Below, in pieces: positions 23,085 through 30,779 of a DNA stretch of 33,193 bases. Source of the DNA: Aeromicrobium sp. (GTDB lineage: Bacteria; Actinomycetota; Actinomycetes; Propionibacteriales; Nocardioidaceae); contig JAOPWZ010000059.1 of the NCBI GenBank assembly GCA_025965435.1, positions 1 to 33,193 of the forward strand, read 5' to 3'. The notes beneath the pieces are model-generated. The model saw only the letters and a program-made list of their open reading frames with translations, was not told the DNA's origin and did no database searches. Position 1 is the first letter of the stretch, and each line of letters begins with the position of its first letter. The translations under genes were made by a program, and so were the position numbers.

Positions 23085-24608
23085 TCAGAAGAACCCCAGC
23101 TTGTTCTCGTCGTACGAGACCAGCAGGTTCTTGGTCTGCTGGTAGTGATCGAGCATCATCTTGTGGTTCTCCCGCCCGATGCCCGAGGACTTGTAGCCGC
23201 CGAACGCGGCGTGCGCGGGGTACTGGTGGTAGCAGTTGGTCCACACCCGACCGGCCTGGATGTCGCGGCCGGCCTTGTACGCGGTGTTCCCGTCGCGCGA
23301 CCAGACCCCTGCACCCAGCCCGTACAAGGTGTCGTTGGCGATGTCGATCGCGTCGGCGTAGTCGTCGAAGCCAGTGACCGAGATGACCGGGCCGAAGATC
23401 TCCTCCTGGAAGATCCGCATCTTGTTGTGTCCCTGGAAGATCGTCGGTGCGACGTAGTAGCCGCCCGACAGGTCGCCACCGAGGTCGACGCGCTCGCCGC
23501 CGGTGATGACCTTGGCGCCCTCCTGCACCCCGATCTCGAAGTAGGACAGGATCTTCTCGAGCTGGTCGTTGCTCGCCTGGGCGCCGAGCATGGTGTCGGT
23601 GTCGAGCGGGTTGGCCTGGACGATCGCCTTGACGCGCTGTGTCGCGTCGGGCAGGAACTGCTCGAGGATCGAGTTCTGGATCAGGCCTCGGCTGGGGCAG
23701 GTGCAGACCTCGCCCTGGTTGAGCGCGAACATCGCGAAGCCCTCGAGCGCCTTGTCGTAGAACGCGTCGTCCTTCATCGCGACGTCCTCGAAGAAGATGT
23801 TCGGGCTCTTGCCACCGAGCTCGAGCGTCGCGGCGATGAGGTTCTGGCTCGCGTACTGGGCGATCAGGCGTCCCGTCGTGGTCTCCCCCGTGAACGCGAT
23901 CTTGCGGATCCGCGAGCTCGACGCCAGCGGCGCGCCGGCCTCCACACCGAAGCCGTTGACGATGTTGACCACGCCGGCGGGCAGCAGGTCGCCGATCAGC
24001 TCGATGAGGAGCATGATCGAGGCCGGCGTCTGCTCGGCCGGCTTGAGCACGACGGCGTTGCCGGCCGCGAGGGCAGGCGCGAGCTTCCAGGTCGCCATGA
24101 GCAGCGGGAAGTTCCACGGGATGATCTGGCCGACGACGCCCAGCGGCTCGTGGAAGTGGTAGGCCACGGTCTGCTCGTCGAGCTGTGACAACGCCCCCTC
24201 CTGGGCTCGGATGGCACCGGCGAAGTAGCGGAAGTGGTCGACGACGAGCGGCAGGTCGGCGGCCATGCACTCACGGATCGGCTTGCCGTTCTCCCAGGTC
24301 TCCCCCACCGCGAGCATCTCCAGGTTCTGCTCGATGCGGTCGGCGATCTGGTTGAGGATGTTGCCGCGTTCGGCCACGGAGGTCTTGCCCCACGCGGGAG
24401 CGGCCGCGTGCGCGGCGTCCAGGGCGGCCTCGATGTCCTCGGCCGTGCCGCGGGCGACCTCGCAGAAGACCTTGCCGTTGACGGGCGACGGGTTCTCGAA
24501 GTACTGACCCTTGACCGGGGCGACGTACTCGCCACCGATCCAGTGGTCGTATCGGGGCCTGTAGGTCACCAGGCTTCCATCGGTGCCGGGCTGGGCGTAC
24601 ACAGTCAT
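23085..24608 (-). CDS. Aldehyde dehydrogenase (acetaldehyde/ExaC type)
   Basis: NAD(P)-dependent oxidation of an aldehyde, probably acetaldehyde or another short-chain aldehyde, to the acid in the cytoplasm. The product is 507 aa, full length. It has the cofactor-site motif [19 protein letters not shown] (162-180), catalytic Glu263 in LELGGKSPN and nucleophile Cys302 in [12 protein letters not shown], with a second Cys at 304. The C-terminus ENKLGFF is typical of the ExaC/AldA group that pairs with DUF779. The ATG at 24608 has AAGGAG 6-7 nt upstream, so the ORF extension to 24650 is rejected. A perfect TGTGA-N6-TCACA palindrome lies 28-43 bp upstream of the start. The regulator gene is next upstream on the same strand. 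Confidence 0.95.
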   Translation of the reverse strand: MTVYAQPGTDGSLVTYRPRYDHWIGGEYVAPVKGQYFENPSPVNGKVFCEVARGTAEDIEAALDAAHAAAPAWGKTSVAERGNILNQIADRIEQNLEMLAVGETWENGKPIRECMAADLPLVVDHFRYFAGAIRAQEGALSQLDEQTVAYHFHEPLGVVGQIIPWNFPLLMATWKLAPALAAGNAVVLKPAEQTPASIMLLIELIGDLLPAGVVNIVNGFGVEAGAPLASSSRIRKIAFTGETTTGRLIAQYASQNLIAATLELGGKSPNIFFEDVAMKDDAFYDKALEGFAMFALNQGEVCTCPSRGLIQNSILEQFLPDATQRVKAIVQANPLDTDTMLGAQASNDQLEKILSYFEIGVQEGAKVITGGERVDLGGDLSGGYYVAPTIFQGHNKMRIFQEEIFGPVISVTGFDDYADAIDIANDTLYGLGAGVWSRDGNTAYKAGRDIQAGRVWTNCYHQYPAHAAFGGYKSSGIGRENHKMMLDHYQQTKNLLVSYDENKLGFF

Positions 24609-24634
24609 GGGAACTCCTTGCGGTTCGAGGGTTC

Positions 24635-24652
24635 CTGTGACGCTAGTCACAG
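24635..24652. promoter_or_regulatory. CRP-like palindrome upstream of the aldehyde dehydrogenase gene
   Basis: CTGTGACGCTAGTCACAG has arms CTGTGAC/GTCACAG. The core TGTGA-N6-TCACA equals the CRP/FNR-family consensus and also fits TGT-N10-ACA sites reported for AcoR-type regulators. TAGCGT on the minus strand within it could be a -10 element, in which case binding would repress. Confidence 0.65.
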
Positions 24653-24707
24653 CCGGGTTGCAGGAATGTTGCGCCCCTCGGCCGGTCGCTCGCTGCGCTC
24701 GCTTGGT

Positions 24708-25991
24708 TTACCCAAGCTCGTCGTCGAGCTTGGCCATGTGCCCCATGACCTGGGCGTATCGCGGCGAGCTGAAGGGCAGGATCGACAGCGTCCGCTCCCA
24801 CACCTCGAAGTCGTCGCGGCCGTGGGCCGTGTCTGCGAACGACAGCAGGGCGTCGGCGTCGTCCGACGCGAGCAGGCACGACCGCACGTACATGTGCAGC
24901 TCGTCGCGGAGCCGCTCGACGGCCGGCGCGGTCGACGCCGGCAGGACGGGACCGCGGTAGCGGGCGACCGCCCGCCGCAGCCGACCGGCGGCCAGGTCGT
25001 CCCGCACCCGCGCCACGTCGGTGTCGACGGCACCCCTGAGCCGGTAGGGCCGCGAGGCCAGATCGATGGGACCCAGCACCGTCCGCAGCCGGGACAGCTC
25101 GGCCCGCACCGTGACGGGGGCCTGCTCGTCGTCGCTGAGCGCGACGCCCAGCTCGGAGGTCGTCATGCCGTCGCCGGACTCACTCAGGAGCAGGACGATC
25201 TCGCTGTGCCGAAGGCTCAGGCGGGTGGTGGTCGCACCATGCCGCAGGGTCGCGCCGTGCCCGCCGAGCACCTCGAGGGTCGGCGCCGACCACCCGCTGC
25301 TGATCGGCGGGTGCGCCGCGGGGCTGAGCCGGACGATCCTCAGCTCGGCCTCGACCGCGGCGACCGTCGCCCGGACGAGCGTGAGGCTCTGCGGGGTGAC
25401 CACGTCGTCGCCGCCGGTGAGGTCGAGGACGCCCAGGATCGCCCCGGTGTCGGGATCGTGGATGGGCGCCGCCGAACAGCTCCACGGGGTGACCTGCCGC
25501 GCCAGGTGCTCGGCCCCGAAGATCTGCACGGGACGGTCCAGCGCCAGCGCCGTGCCCGGCGCGTTGGTGCCGGCACTCGTCTCGCTCCAGTCGGCCCCAG
25601 GCACGAAGTGCATGCCCTCGGCCAGCGACCGCAGCGCGGCATCGCCCTCGACCCACAAGAGCTGGCCGGCCGCATCGCTGACGGCGACCAGCAGGCCCGC
25701 GTCGGCCGCGCTCTCGACCAGCAGCCGGCGGATGACCGGCATCCCTGCCGCGAGCGGGTGCGCGTCGCGGATGGCAGCCAGCGAGTGCTCGTCGAGCCGG
25801 ATGCGGGCCAGGGCCTGCTCGGGGTCGAGCCCGCCCTCGACGCTGCGCTGCCACGACTCCCGCACGAGCCGCCGCAGCGCCGGATCGGCCGAGCCCGTCG
25901 TGACGAACGCATCGTGCGCCACGTTGAGGTAGCGCGACAGCGACGCCGGATCAGCGCCCGGCGGCATCGCGAGCTCGTGAGGACCGGCCAT
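24708..25991 (-). CDS. GAF-domain transcriptional regulator (AcoR-like sensor, winged-helix output)
   Basis: A 427-aa cytoplasmic regulator. The N-terminus has the RLVRESWQRSVEGGLDPE motif (about 41-58), typical of the AcoR/acetoin-regulator group. A GAF sensor follows at about 80-215 with DWSETSAGTNAPGTAL and CSAAPIHDPDTGAILGVLDLTG. Instead of an AAA+ sigma-54 domain it carries a winged-helix-like region (about 255-320: RLSLRHSEIVLLLSES, TVRAELSRLRTVLG, YRLRG) and a helical tail. It probably senses an aldehyde, alcohol or acetoin-like effector and controls the downstream dehydrogenase operon. The ATG at 25991 has TACACT 6 nt upstream (leaderless), and a palindrome overlaps the -35 area, suggesting autoregulation. 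It was not assigned a gene name. Confidence 0.85.
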   Translation of the reverse strand: MAGPHELAMPPGADPASLSRYLNVAHDAFVTTGSADPALRRLVRESWQRSVEGGLDPEQALARIRLDEHSLAAIRDAHPLAAGMPVIRRLLVESAADAGLLVAVSDAAGQLLWVEGDAALRSLAEGMHFVPGADWSETSAGTNAPGTALALDRPVQIFGAEHLARQVTPWSCSAAPIHDPDTGAILGVLDLTGGDDVVTPQSLTLVRATVAAVEAELRIVRLSPAAHPPISSGWSAPTLEVLGGHGATLRHGATTTRLSLRHSEIVLLLSESGDGMTTSELGVALSDDEQAPVTVRAELSRLRTVLGPIDLASRPYRLRGAVDTDVARVRDDLAAGRLRRAVARYRGPVLPASTAPAVERLRDELHMYVRSCLLASDDADALLSFADTAHGRDDFEVWERTLSILPFSSPRYAQVMGHMAKLDDELG

Positions 25992-25997
25992 GTGCGA

Positions 25998-26003
25998 AGT
26001 GTA
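25998..26003 (-). promoter_or_regulatory. -10 element, probable leaderless start of the GAF regulator gene
   Basis: TACACT on the minus strand, then TCGCAC (6 nt), then ATG at 25991. Confidence 0.5.
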
Positions 26004-26011
26004 CGTCGCGG

Positions 26012-26027
26012 TGTGACGCGCGTCACG
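26012..26027. promoter_or_regulatory. CRP-like palindrome upstream of the GAF regulator gene
   Basis: TGTGACGCGCGTCACG contains the perfect 14-bp palindrome GTGACGC-GCGTCAC (26013-26026). It shares TGTGACGC--GTCAC with the site at 24635-24652. It sits at about -22 to -37 of the leaderless regulator promoter and overlaps the stop codon of the acyltransferase gene. Confidence 0.6.
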
Positions 26028-26739
26028 GCTCGTCGGCGTGGCTCCAGGTGACGCCCTCCCGGACGATCCGGGCCGGCGAACCCGCCGCCACGGTGAAGGC
26101 CGGCACCTTCTGCCCGCGTACCAGGCTGCGCATGCCGACGACAGCACCTTCACCGATCTCCACGTGCCCGGTGAGCACGGCGTCGCGGCCGAGCCACACG
26201 TGCGGGCCGATGCGGATGTCGGCGCCGTAGGGATTGATGCGCTCCCCCGTCGCACGATCCTCCAGGCGGTGCATGTCGTCGGTGGCGATGTAGACGTCCG
26301 CCGCCCACAGCTGGTCGGGAGCCGCGACGATGCTGCCCCCGTTGCGGGCGTCGAGGATGGCGCTGCGCGTGGCCACGACCGGCCCGTGCAGCACGATGGA
26401 CGAGTCCGCGCCGCAGTACAGCTCGCCCGCCGTCAGCACGCAGTCCCGGCCCAGGAAGATCGTGGCGGAGTCGCCCCCGACCAGCAGCGACGACAGCCAC
26501 TCCATCGGTGACCCGACGACGATCAGCACATCCTTGACGGGAAAGATCCCGAGGCTTGCCAGGACGTGGTCCGGCAGCCAGGCCCGGTCGGCCAGGTACA
26601 GGGCATTGCCGAGCTCGTGCCACCAGTCGGGCAGGCCGTCGGCGACCAGCGTCCACACCGGCTCGTCCAGCGCCGGCGCGTCGGCTCCCGTCGAGCGCAG
26701 GCGGACGCGGTGGGCGGCGGTCAACGAAGCGGGATCCAC
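26023..26739 (-). CDS. Hexapeptide-repeat acyltransferase-like protein
   Basis: A 238-aa protein with a C-terminal left-handed beta-helix (about 110-230) of the kind used by O-acetyltransferases. Repeats include LGRDCVLTAG, IGPHVWLGRDAVLTGHVEIGEGAVVGM and the closing VAAGSPARIVREG typical of the LbH acyltransferase family. A histidine in the usual catalytic loop is not obvious: YIATDDMHRLEDRATGER has a His near the expected site. The N-terminal about 100 residues (LVADGLPDWWHELGNALYLADRAWLP) are not recognised. The substrate is unknown, possibly a surface glycan. The GTG at 26739 is chosen by context (the longer ORF is antisense or overlaps the ABC permease) and by CATGAT 6 nt upstream. Confidence 0.78.
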   Translation of the reverse strand: MDPASLTAAHRVRLRSTGADAPALDEPVWTLVADGLPDWWHELGNALYLADRAWLPDHVLASLGIFPVKDVLIVVGSPMEWLSSLLVGGDSATIFLGRDCVLTAGELYCGADSSIVLHGPVVATRSAILDARNGGSIVAAPDQLWAADVYIATDDMHRLEDRATGERINPYGADIRIGPHVWLGRDAVLTGHVEIGEGAVVGMRSLVRGQKVPAFTVAAGSPARIVREGVTWSHADEP

Positions 26740-26745
26740 CCCCGC

Positions 26746-26751
26746 ATCATG
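26746..26751 (-). promoter_or_regulatory. -10-like element before the acyltransferase gene
   Basis: CATGAT on the minus strand with a 6-nt spacer to the GTG at 26739. It differs from TANNNT only at the first base. Confidence 0.35.
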
Positions 26752-26798
26752 TCGTCCGGGCGCCCCCGGCCGGGCAGCGGACCCGCCGGGGCCGCCCC

Positions 26799-27617
26799 TC
26801 AGGCGTCGCGGCGCAGGAACAGGGCGTACGCCCCGGCGAGCAGCGCCGCCACGAAGACGCCCATGACGATCCCGCCGCCGACCGGCCCGAACGGCTCGGC
26901 CCCGAGGGCACGTTGCACGAAGCCGTCGATCGACGACTGCACGTACATCTGGCTGCCGGCGTCGTACGGCAGGTACTTGAGGATCACCGTGATGCCGCCC
27001 GCGCCTCGCGGATCGTCGGAGTTCGTCTTGATGATGACGACGATGCTCTGCACGATGAACTCCAGCAGGCTCGGCACCAGCATCAGCAGCGCGACGGCGG
27101 CCGTCTGGTTGCGCGTGATGGCGGCGTAGGCGAGCCCCGAGAGCGCGAACAGCACGGTGTAGATCACGATGCCGCCGGTGACCTCCGCGAAGCCCGACGC
27201 GCTCGGCAGGTCCAGGCCGAAGGCGATGATGCACAGCAACCCGATCAGGACGCACAGGAACGCCGTCACGGCCGAGATCACGGCGGTCGAGACCACCTTG
27301 GCCACGAACACGACGGTGCGGTTCGGGATGGCCGTGAGGGTCGCCCGGATCATGCCGTGGCGGTACTCGTGACCCGTCGAGAACACGCCCAGCAGCCCGA
27401 CGACGTAGGCCACGAGGAGCGGGGCGCCCGTCGAGCCGCCGATCGTCGCCAGGATCTCGAACGTCTCCTCACCACCGCCGAACGTCGCCGAGCGCCCCAG
27501 CGACCAGGCGATCAGCGCTGCGAAGACCAGCTGGAGGAGCAGGGCGATCGCGATGAGCCAGTACGTCGAGCGGATCGTGCGCAGCCGCACGTACTCGTAG
27601 CGCAGGGCGTCGATCAT
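26799..27617 (-). CDS. ABC-2 type transporter permease
   Basis: A 272-aa integral membrane subunit with six predicted helices. The N-terminus [24 protein letters not shown] is typical of ABC-2 permeases for export. A loop with [21 protein letters not shown] is the signature of the bacitracin/antibiotic-resistance type and sporulation-like permeases. The final helix ends FLRRDA. It pairs with the ATPase encoded immediately upstream; the ATG at 27617 overlaps that gene's TGA (ATGA), so the two are translationally coupled. The substrate is unknown. It is followed by the acyltransferase gene after 59 bp. Confidence 0.9.
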   Translation of the reverse strand: MIDALRYEYVRLRTIRSTYWLIAIALLLQLVFAALIAWSLGRSATFGGGEETFEILATIGGSTGAPLLVAYVVGLLGVFSTGHEYRHGMIRATLTAIPNRTVVFVAKVVSTAVISAVTAFLCVLIGLLCIIAFGLDLPSASGFAEVTGGIVIYTVLFALSGLAYAAITRNQTAAVALLMLVPSLLEFIVQSIVVIIKTNSDDPRGAGGITVILKYLPYDAGSQMYVQSSIDGFVQRALGAEPFGPVGGGIVMGVFVAALLAGAYALFLRRDA

Positions 27618-28534
27618 GGCTGCTCGCCCCCCTGGGTGCCGCGGAACTCCTCGGACATCCCGGTCGCCTCGAGGAACGCCTCCTCGAGCGTGGCCTGACG
27701 GGTCGTGAGCTGGTGGATGCGGGCCCCTGCGGCGTGTGCGGCGTCGCCGATCTGCTCGGCCGTCGCACCGCGGACGACCAGCGCGTCGCCGTCGTGTCCG
27801 ACCGAGGCCCCGAGCGCCTCGAGGGCCGGACCCAGCAGGCCGGCGTCGGGTGTCCGCACCGTCACGGCCCCGAGGCCGCTGTGCGAGAGGAACTCCTGCA
27901 CGGGCCCGTTGGCCAGCATCCGGCCGCGGCCGATGACGACGAGCTCGTCGGCCAGCACTGCCATCTCCTGCAGGAGGTGGCTGGACACGAACACCGACCG
28001 CCCCTGCGACGCGAGGAACTTGAGCAGGTTGCGCAGCCACGTGATCCCCTGCGGGTCGAGGCCGTTGCTCGGCTCGTCGAGGATCAGGGTGTGAGGATCG
28101 CCCAGCAGGGCCGCCGCGATGCCGAGCCGCTGCCCCATGCCGAGGCTGAACTTGCCGGGCTTGCCGCGGGCGACTCCCGTGAGGCCGACCATCTCGATGA
28201 CCTCGTCGACCCGGCGCGCCCCGATGCCGCTGGGCGCCGCCAGCATCAGCAGGTGGTTGCGGGCGGTGCGCGTCGGGTGGAACGGCTTGGCCTCCAGCAG
28301 CGTCCCGACGTGGCGCATGGGGTGGTCGAGCTCAGCGAAGGTCACGCCGTCGAAGGTCGTGACGCCGTCGCCGCGGTCCAGGCCCAGCATGAGACGCATC
28401 GTCGTGGACTTGCCCGAGCCGTTGGGCCCGAGGAACCCCGTGACGCTGCCCGGGTGGACGGCGAACGACAGGTCGTCGACGGCTCGCTGCGCACCGAAGG
28501 ACTTGCCGAGCGACCGAGCCTCGATGAGCGCCAT
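27614..28534 (-). CDS. ABC transporter ATP-binding protein
   Basis: A 306-aa ATPase of the CcmA/drug-exporter class. It has Walker [10 protein letters not shown] (36-44), a Q-loop-region [19 protein letters not shown] (about 77-95), signature LGMGQ (131-135), Walker [14 protein letters not shown] (149-161) and the switch His in [11 protein letters not shown]. The C-terminal about 80 residues form the usual extension ([17 protein letters not shown]). The ATG at 28534 is preceded by CAGGGT with exactly 6 nt; AGGGG is too close to the ATG to serve as a ribosome site, so a leaderless mRNA is likely. The ORF track extension to 29350 is antisense to the dioxygenase gene. Confidence 0.92.
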   Translation of the reverse strand: MALIEARSLGKSFGAQRAVDDLSFAVHPGSVTGFLGPNGSGKSTTMRLMLGLDRGDGVTTFDGVTFAELDHPMRHVGTLLEAKPFHPTRTARNHLLMLAAPSGIGARRVDEVIEMVGLTGVARGKPGKFSLGMGQRLGIAAALLGDPHTLILDEPSNGLDPQGITWLRNLLKFLASQGRSVFVSSHLLQEMAVLADELVVIGRGRMLANGPVQEFLSHSGLGAVTVRTPDAGLLGPALEALGASVGHDGDALVVRGATAEQIGDAAHAAGARIHQLTTRQATLEEAFLEATGMSEEFRGTQGGEQP

Positions 28535-28540
28535 GCCCCT

Positions 28541-28546
28541 ACCCTG
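28541..28546 (-). promoter_or_regulatory. -10 element, probable leaderless start of the ABC ATPase gene
   Basis: CAGGGT on the minus strand, then AGGGGC (6 nt), then ATG at 28534. It coincides with the expected -35 region of the divergent dioxygenase promoter. Confidence 0.4.
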
Positions 28547-28564
28547 CCACGAGCCGATCGGGCA

Positions 28565-28570
28565 TACCGT
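28565..28570 (+). promoter_or_regulatory. -10 element, probable leaderless start of the tryptophan dioxygenase gene
   Basis: TACCGT, then GCACTC (6 nt), then ATG at 28577. No Shine-Dalgarno is present. It coincides with the expected -35 region of the divergent ABC promoter. Confidence 0.5.
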
Positions 28571-28576
28571 GCACTC

Positions 28577-29416
28577 ATGAGCGAACGTGTCGTGCGGCCC
28601 ATCGAGGACGGGGTCGCGACGGATCTGCGCGACGAGCTGACCTATGCCGGCTACCTGCAGCTGCCGACGTTGCTCGCGGCGCAGCAGCCGATCTCCGACC
28701 ACCACGACGAGATGCTGTTCATCGTCCAGCACCAGGTCACCGAGCTGTGGCTCAAGCAGCTCATCCACGAGCTGCGGTCCGCGATCGACCTCGTCACGCA
28801 CGACGACCTCCCGCCCGCGCTCAAGCGGCTGGCCCGGGTCAAGGCGATCCAGCGCCAGATGTTCGAGCAGTGGTCGGTGCTGGAGACCCTGACCCCGGTC
28901 GAGTACGTCCAGTTCCGCGACGTGCTCGGCAAGGCGTCGGGCTTCCAGTCGCCCCAGTACCGCACCGTGGAGTTCCTGCTCGGCAACAAGAACCCGCAGA
29001 TGATCGCCGTCTTCGCCCACGACCGGGCCCTGCACGACGCCCTGCTCGCCGACCTGGAGGCGCCGAGCCTGTACGACGCCTTCCTGCGGTACCTGGCCCG
29101 ACGTGGCCACGACCTTCCGGCCGACGTCCTCGAGCGGGACGTCTCCCAGCCGTACGCGGCCCATCCCGGCGTGACCGAGGCGCTGCGCCGGATCTACGCG
29201 GACCCGGCGACGCACTGGGACGCGTACGAGATGTGCGAGGAGCTCGTCGACGTCGAGGAGAGCTTCCAGCTGTGGCGCTTCCGGCACCTCAAGACCGTCG
29301 AGCGGATCATCGGCTTCAAACGGGGCACGGGCGGGTCGTCGGGCGTCCACTTCCTGCAGAAGGCCCTCGACCTGACGTTCTTCCCCGAGCTGCTGGACGT
29401 CCGCACCCAGCTCTGA
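28577..29416 (+). CDS. kynA: Tryptophan 2,3-dioxygenase
   Basis: Heme enzyme that opens the indole ring of L-tryptophan with O2 to give N-formylkynurenine, the first step of the kynurenine pathway; it is usually a tetramer in the cytoplasm. The product is 279 aa, the normal bacterial length. Visible residues by analogy with the Xanthomonas enzyme are active-site His52 ([13 protein letters not shown]), Arg114 ([16 protein letters not shown]), heme ligand His237 ([14 protein letters not shown]) and Thr251 in [11 protein letters not shown]. The ATG at 28577 is supported by the leaderless -10. No kynureninase or kynurenine formamidase gene is nearby, so the rest of the pathway must lie elsewhere if present. 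It is followed by the second palindromic repeat copy. Confidence 0.96.
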   Translation: MSERVVRPIEDGVATDLRDELTYAGYLQLPTLLAAQQPISDHHDEMLFIVQHQVTELWLKQLIHELRSAIDLVTHDDLPPALKRLARVKAIQRQMFEQWSVLETLTPVEYVQFRDVLGKASGFQSPQYRTVEFLLGNKNPQMIAVFAHDRALHDALLADLEAPSLYDAFLRYLARRGHDLPADVLERDVSQPYAAHPGVTEALRRIYADPATHWDAYEMCEELVDVEESFQLWRFRHLKTVERIIGFKRGTGGSSGVHFLQKALDLTFFPELLDVRTQL

Positions 29417-29441
29417 CCCCGCCCGCCCGCCCCGCCCCGTC

Positions 29442-29505
29442 CCCGCGAGTGGTGCGTGGTGGACGAATGAGACGGCGTGTCGGTCCAGGACGCACCACTC
29501 GGGGG
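29442..29505. repeat. Nested palindromic intergenic element, copy 2
   Basis: CGAGTGGTGCGT (29446-29457) and ACGCACCACTCG (29490-29501) are perfect 12-bp arms with CCC/GGG outside. An inner TGGAC (29460-29464) pairs with GTCCA (29483-29487). The loop contains GAGACGGCGTGTCG, almost the same as GAGACGGCGAGTCG in copy 1. It again fills a convergent junction, between stops at 29416 and 29513. Confidence 0.82.
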
Positions 29506-29512
29506 CGGCTGG

Positions 29513-30082
29513 TCACCGTCCGGGCGCGGCCGGACGGTCGTCGACGTCGCGGCCCGCGGCCAGGTCCGAGCACCCGACCAGCGTCACCTCGTGCCGGACC
29601 AGGTAGTCGCGGGCTCCCCGGTCGGCGGTCGCCGCGGCGGCCGCCCCGGCCCAGTGGGCGCGCCCGATGAGCACCGGATGGCCGGGCCCATTCCCGTAGT
29701 CGGCCCGCGCGAGGCTCGCCGGCGCAGCCACCCGTACGAGGCGGCGCACGACGTCCGGGCCGACGTCGGGCAGGTCCACGAGGTGCACCATCGCGGCGTC
29801 GACGTCCAGGTCCGCGACGGCCGTCAGCCCCGCGCCCAGCGACGCTCCCATGCCGCTGGCCCACGCGACGGCCTCGACGACCACCGCGCGGTCGTCGAGC
29901 AGCTCGACCACCGCGTCGCGCGCGGCGCCGACGACCACGACGACCGGATCGCATCCGCCCTCGCGCAGCACGCGCACCGACCGGACCACCCAGGCCTCGC
30001 CGTCGGTCTCGGCCAGCGCCTTGGGACCCCCGAACCGCTCGCCGGAGCCCGCCGCGAGCAGCAGTCCGACGACACCAGGCAC
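29513..30082 (-). CDS. MobA/MocA-like nucleotidyltransferase
   Basis: A 189-aa protein with an NTP-transferase fold like molybdenum cofactor cytidylyl/guanylyltransferases. The N-terminal nucleotide motif is LLLAAGSGERFGGPKAL (7-23). The metal-binding region is HLVDLPDVGPD (100-110), GHPVLIGRAHW (134-144) follows, and the end has GARDYLVRHEV. The final family motif (usually DIDTPED) is reduced to DVDDRPAAPGR, so the substrate may differ from molybdopterin. The GTG at 30082 gives the conserved start and has CACACT 6 nt upstream (leaderless). No molybdoenzyme or cofactor gene is in the window. It lies 38 bp after metI on the same strand. Confidence 0.82.
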   Translation of the reverse strand: MPGVVGLLLAAGSGERFGGPKALAETDGEAWVVRSVRVLREGGCDPVVVVVGAARDAVVELLDDRAVVVEAVAWASGMGASLGAGLTAVADLDVDAAMVHLVDLPDVGPDVVRRLVRVAAPASLARADYGNGPGHPVLIGRAHWAGAAAAATADRGARDYLVRHEVTLVGCSDLAAGRDVDDRPAAPGR

Positions 30083-30088
30083 CGCCCC

Positions 30089-30094
30089 AGTGTG
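30089..30094 (-). promoter_or_regulatory. -10-like element before the MobA-like gene
   Basis: CACACT on the minus strand with a 6-nt spacer to the GTG at 30082. It lies in the short gap after metI, so the gene need not depend on the met operon. Confidence 0.35.
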
Positions 30095-30119
30095 CCCGGT
30101 GTCGCGCGGCCCCGTCCGG

Positions 30120-30779
30120 TCAGCGCCGCATGACCTTGCGGGCGGCGGCATTGCCGGCGAACTGGCCGATCTGCACGATCAGGATGACGAGCAGGATCGC
30201 GACCGCTGTGACGGTCCAGTCGAACTGCTTGAGGCCGTACGTCAGCGCGACCTTGCCGAGGCTGTCGGCGCCGACGACACCCACGATCGCGGTCATGTCG
30301 ACGATCGCGACGAGGGCGTACGTGAACCCGAGGATCAACGGGCCCAGGGCCTCCGGCAGCAGCACGCTCCAGATCACCCGCCAGCGGCTCGCGCCCATCG
30401 CGCGGGCCGCCTCGAGCACGCCGGGGTCCACCGCGACCAGGTTCTGCTCCACGATGCGCGAGATCCCGAAGGCCGAGGCGAACACGATCGCGACCAGGGC
30501 GTGCCCGTTGCCGATGCCCGAGATCCCGAAGTACCGCGAGATCGGCTGCAGGGCGATCGCGAGCAGGATGAACGGGATCGGTCGCATGAAGTTGACCAGG
30601 ACGTTGAGCACGACGCTGACGGGCCGGCTCGGGACGATCCCCCGCTGACGGGAGACGTACAGGCCGGTGCCGATGATCAGGCCGAGCAGCCCGCCGATCA
30701 CCAGGCCCGCCCCCGCGAGCCACAGCGTGGCCCAGAGGCCCTCGGCGAACTCCGAGCGGAGCTCCCACACGCGGTCCAT
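30120..30779 (-). CDS. metI: Methionine ABC transporter permease MetI
   Basis: Membrane-spanning subunit of the MetNIQ methionine importer. The product is 219 aa with five helices. It has WATLWLAGAGLVIGGLLGLIIG at the N-terminus, the MetI-typical NVLVNFMRPIPFILLAIAL and the EAA loop EAARAMGASRWRVIWSVLLPEALGP that docks on MetN. The end of the protein is GNAAARKVMRR. ATG 30779 shares its A with the metN TGA (TGATG) and has GGGAGG 7 nt upstream; a GTG at 30782, giving one extra residue, is the alternative. It is the last gene of metQ-metN-metI. Confidence 0.94.
   Translation of the reverse strand: MDRVWELRSEFAEGLWATLWLAGAGLVIGGLLGLIIGTGLYVSRQRGIVPSRPVSVVLNVLVNFMRPIPFILLAIALQPISRYFGISGIGNGHALVAIVFASAFGISRIVEQNLVAVDPGVLEAARAMGASRWRVIWSVLLPEALGPLILGFTYALVAIVDMTAIVGVVGADSLGKVALTYGLKQFDWTVTAVAILLVILIVQIGQFAGNAAARKVMRR

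Noticed and set aside
24686-24703. CGCTCGCTGCGCTCGC direct repeat after the GAF regulator gene
   Set aside because: A short direct repeat of CGCTCGC, common by chance and as a low-complexity motif in GC-rich genomes; no structure or context supports a role.
27618-29350. Long minus-strand ORF 27614..29350 suggesting a 578-aa fusion of an ABC ATPase
   Set aside because: The first about 270 residues are antisense to tryptophan dioxygenase; the real ATPase starts at ATG 28534 with its own -10.
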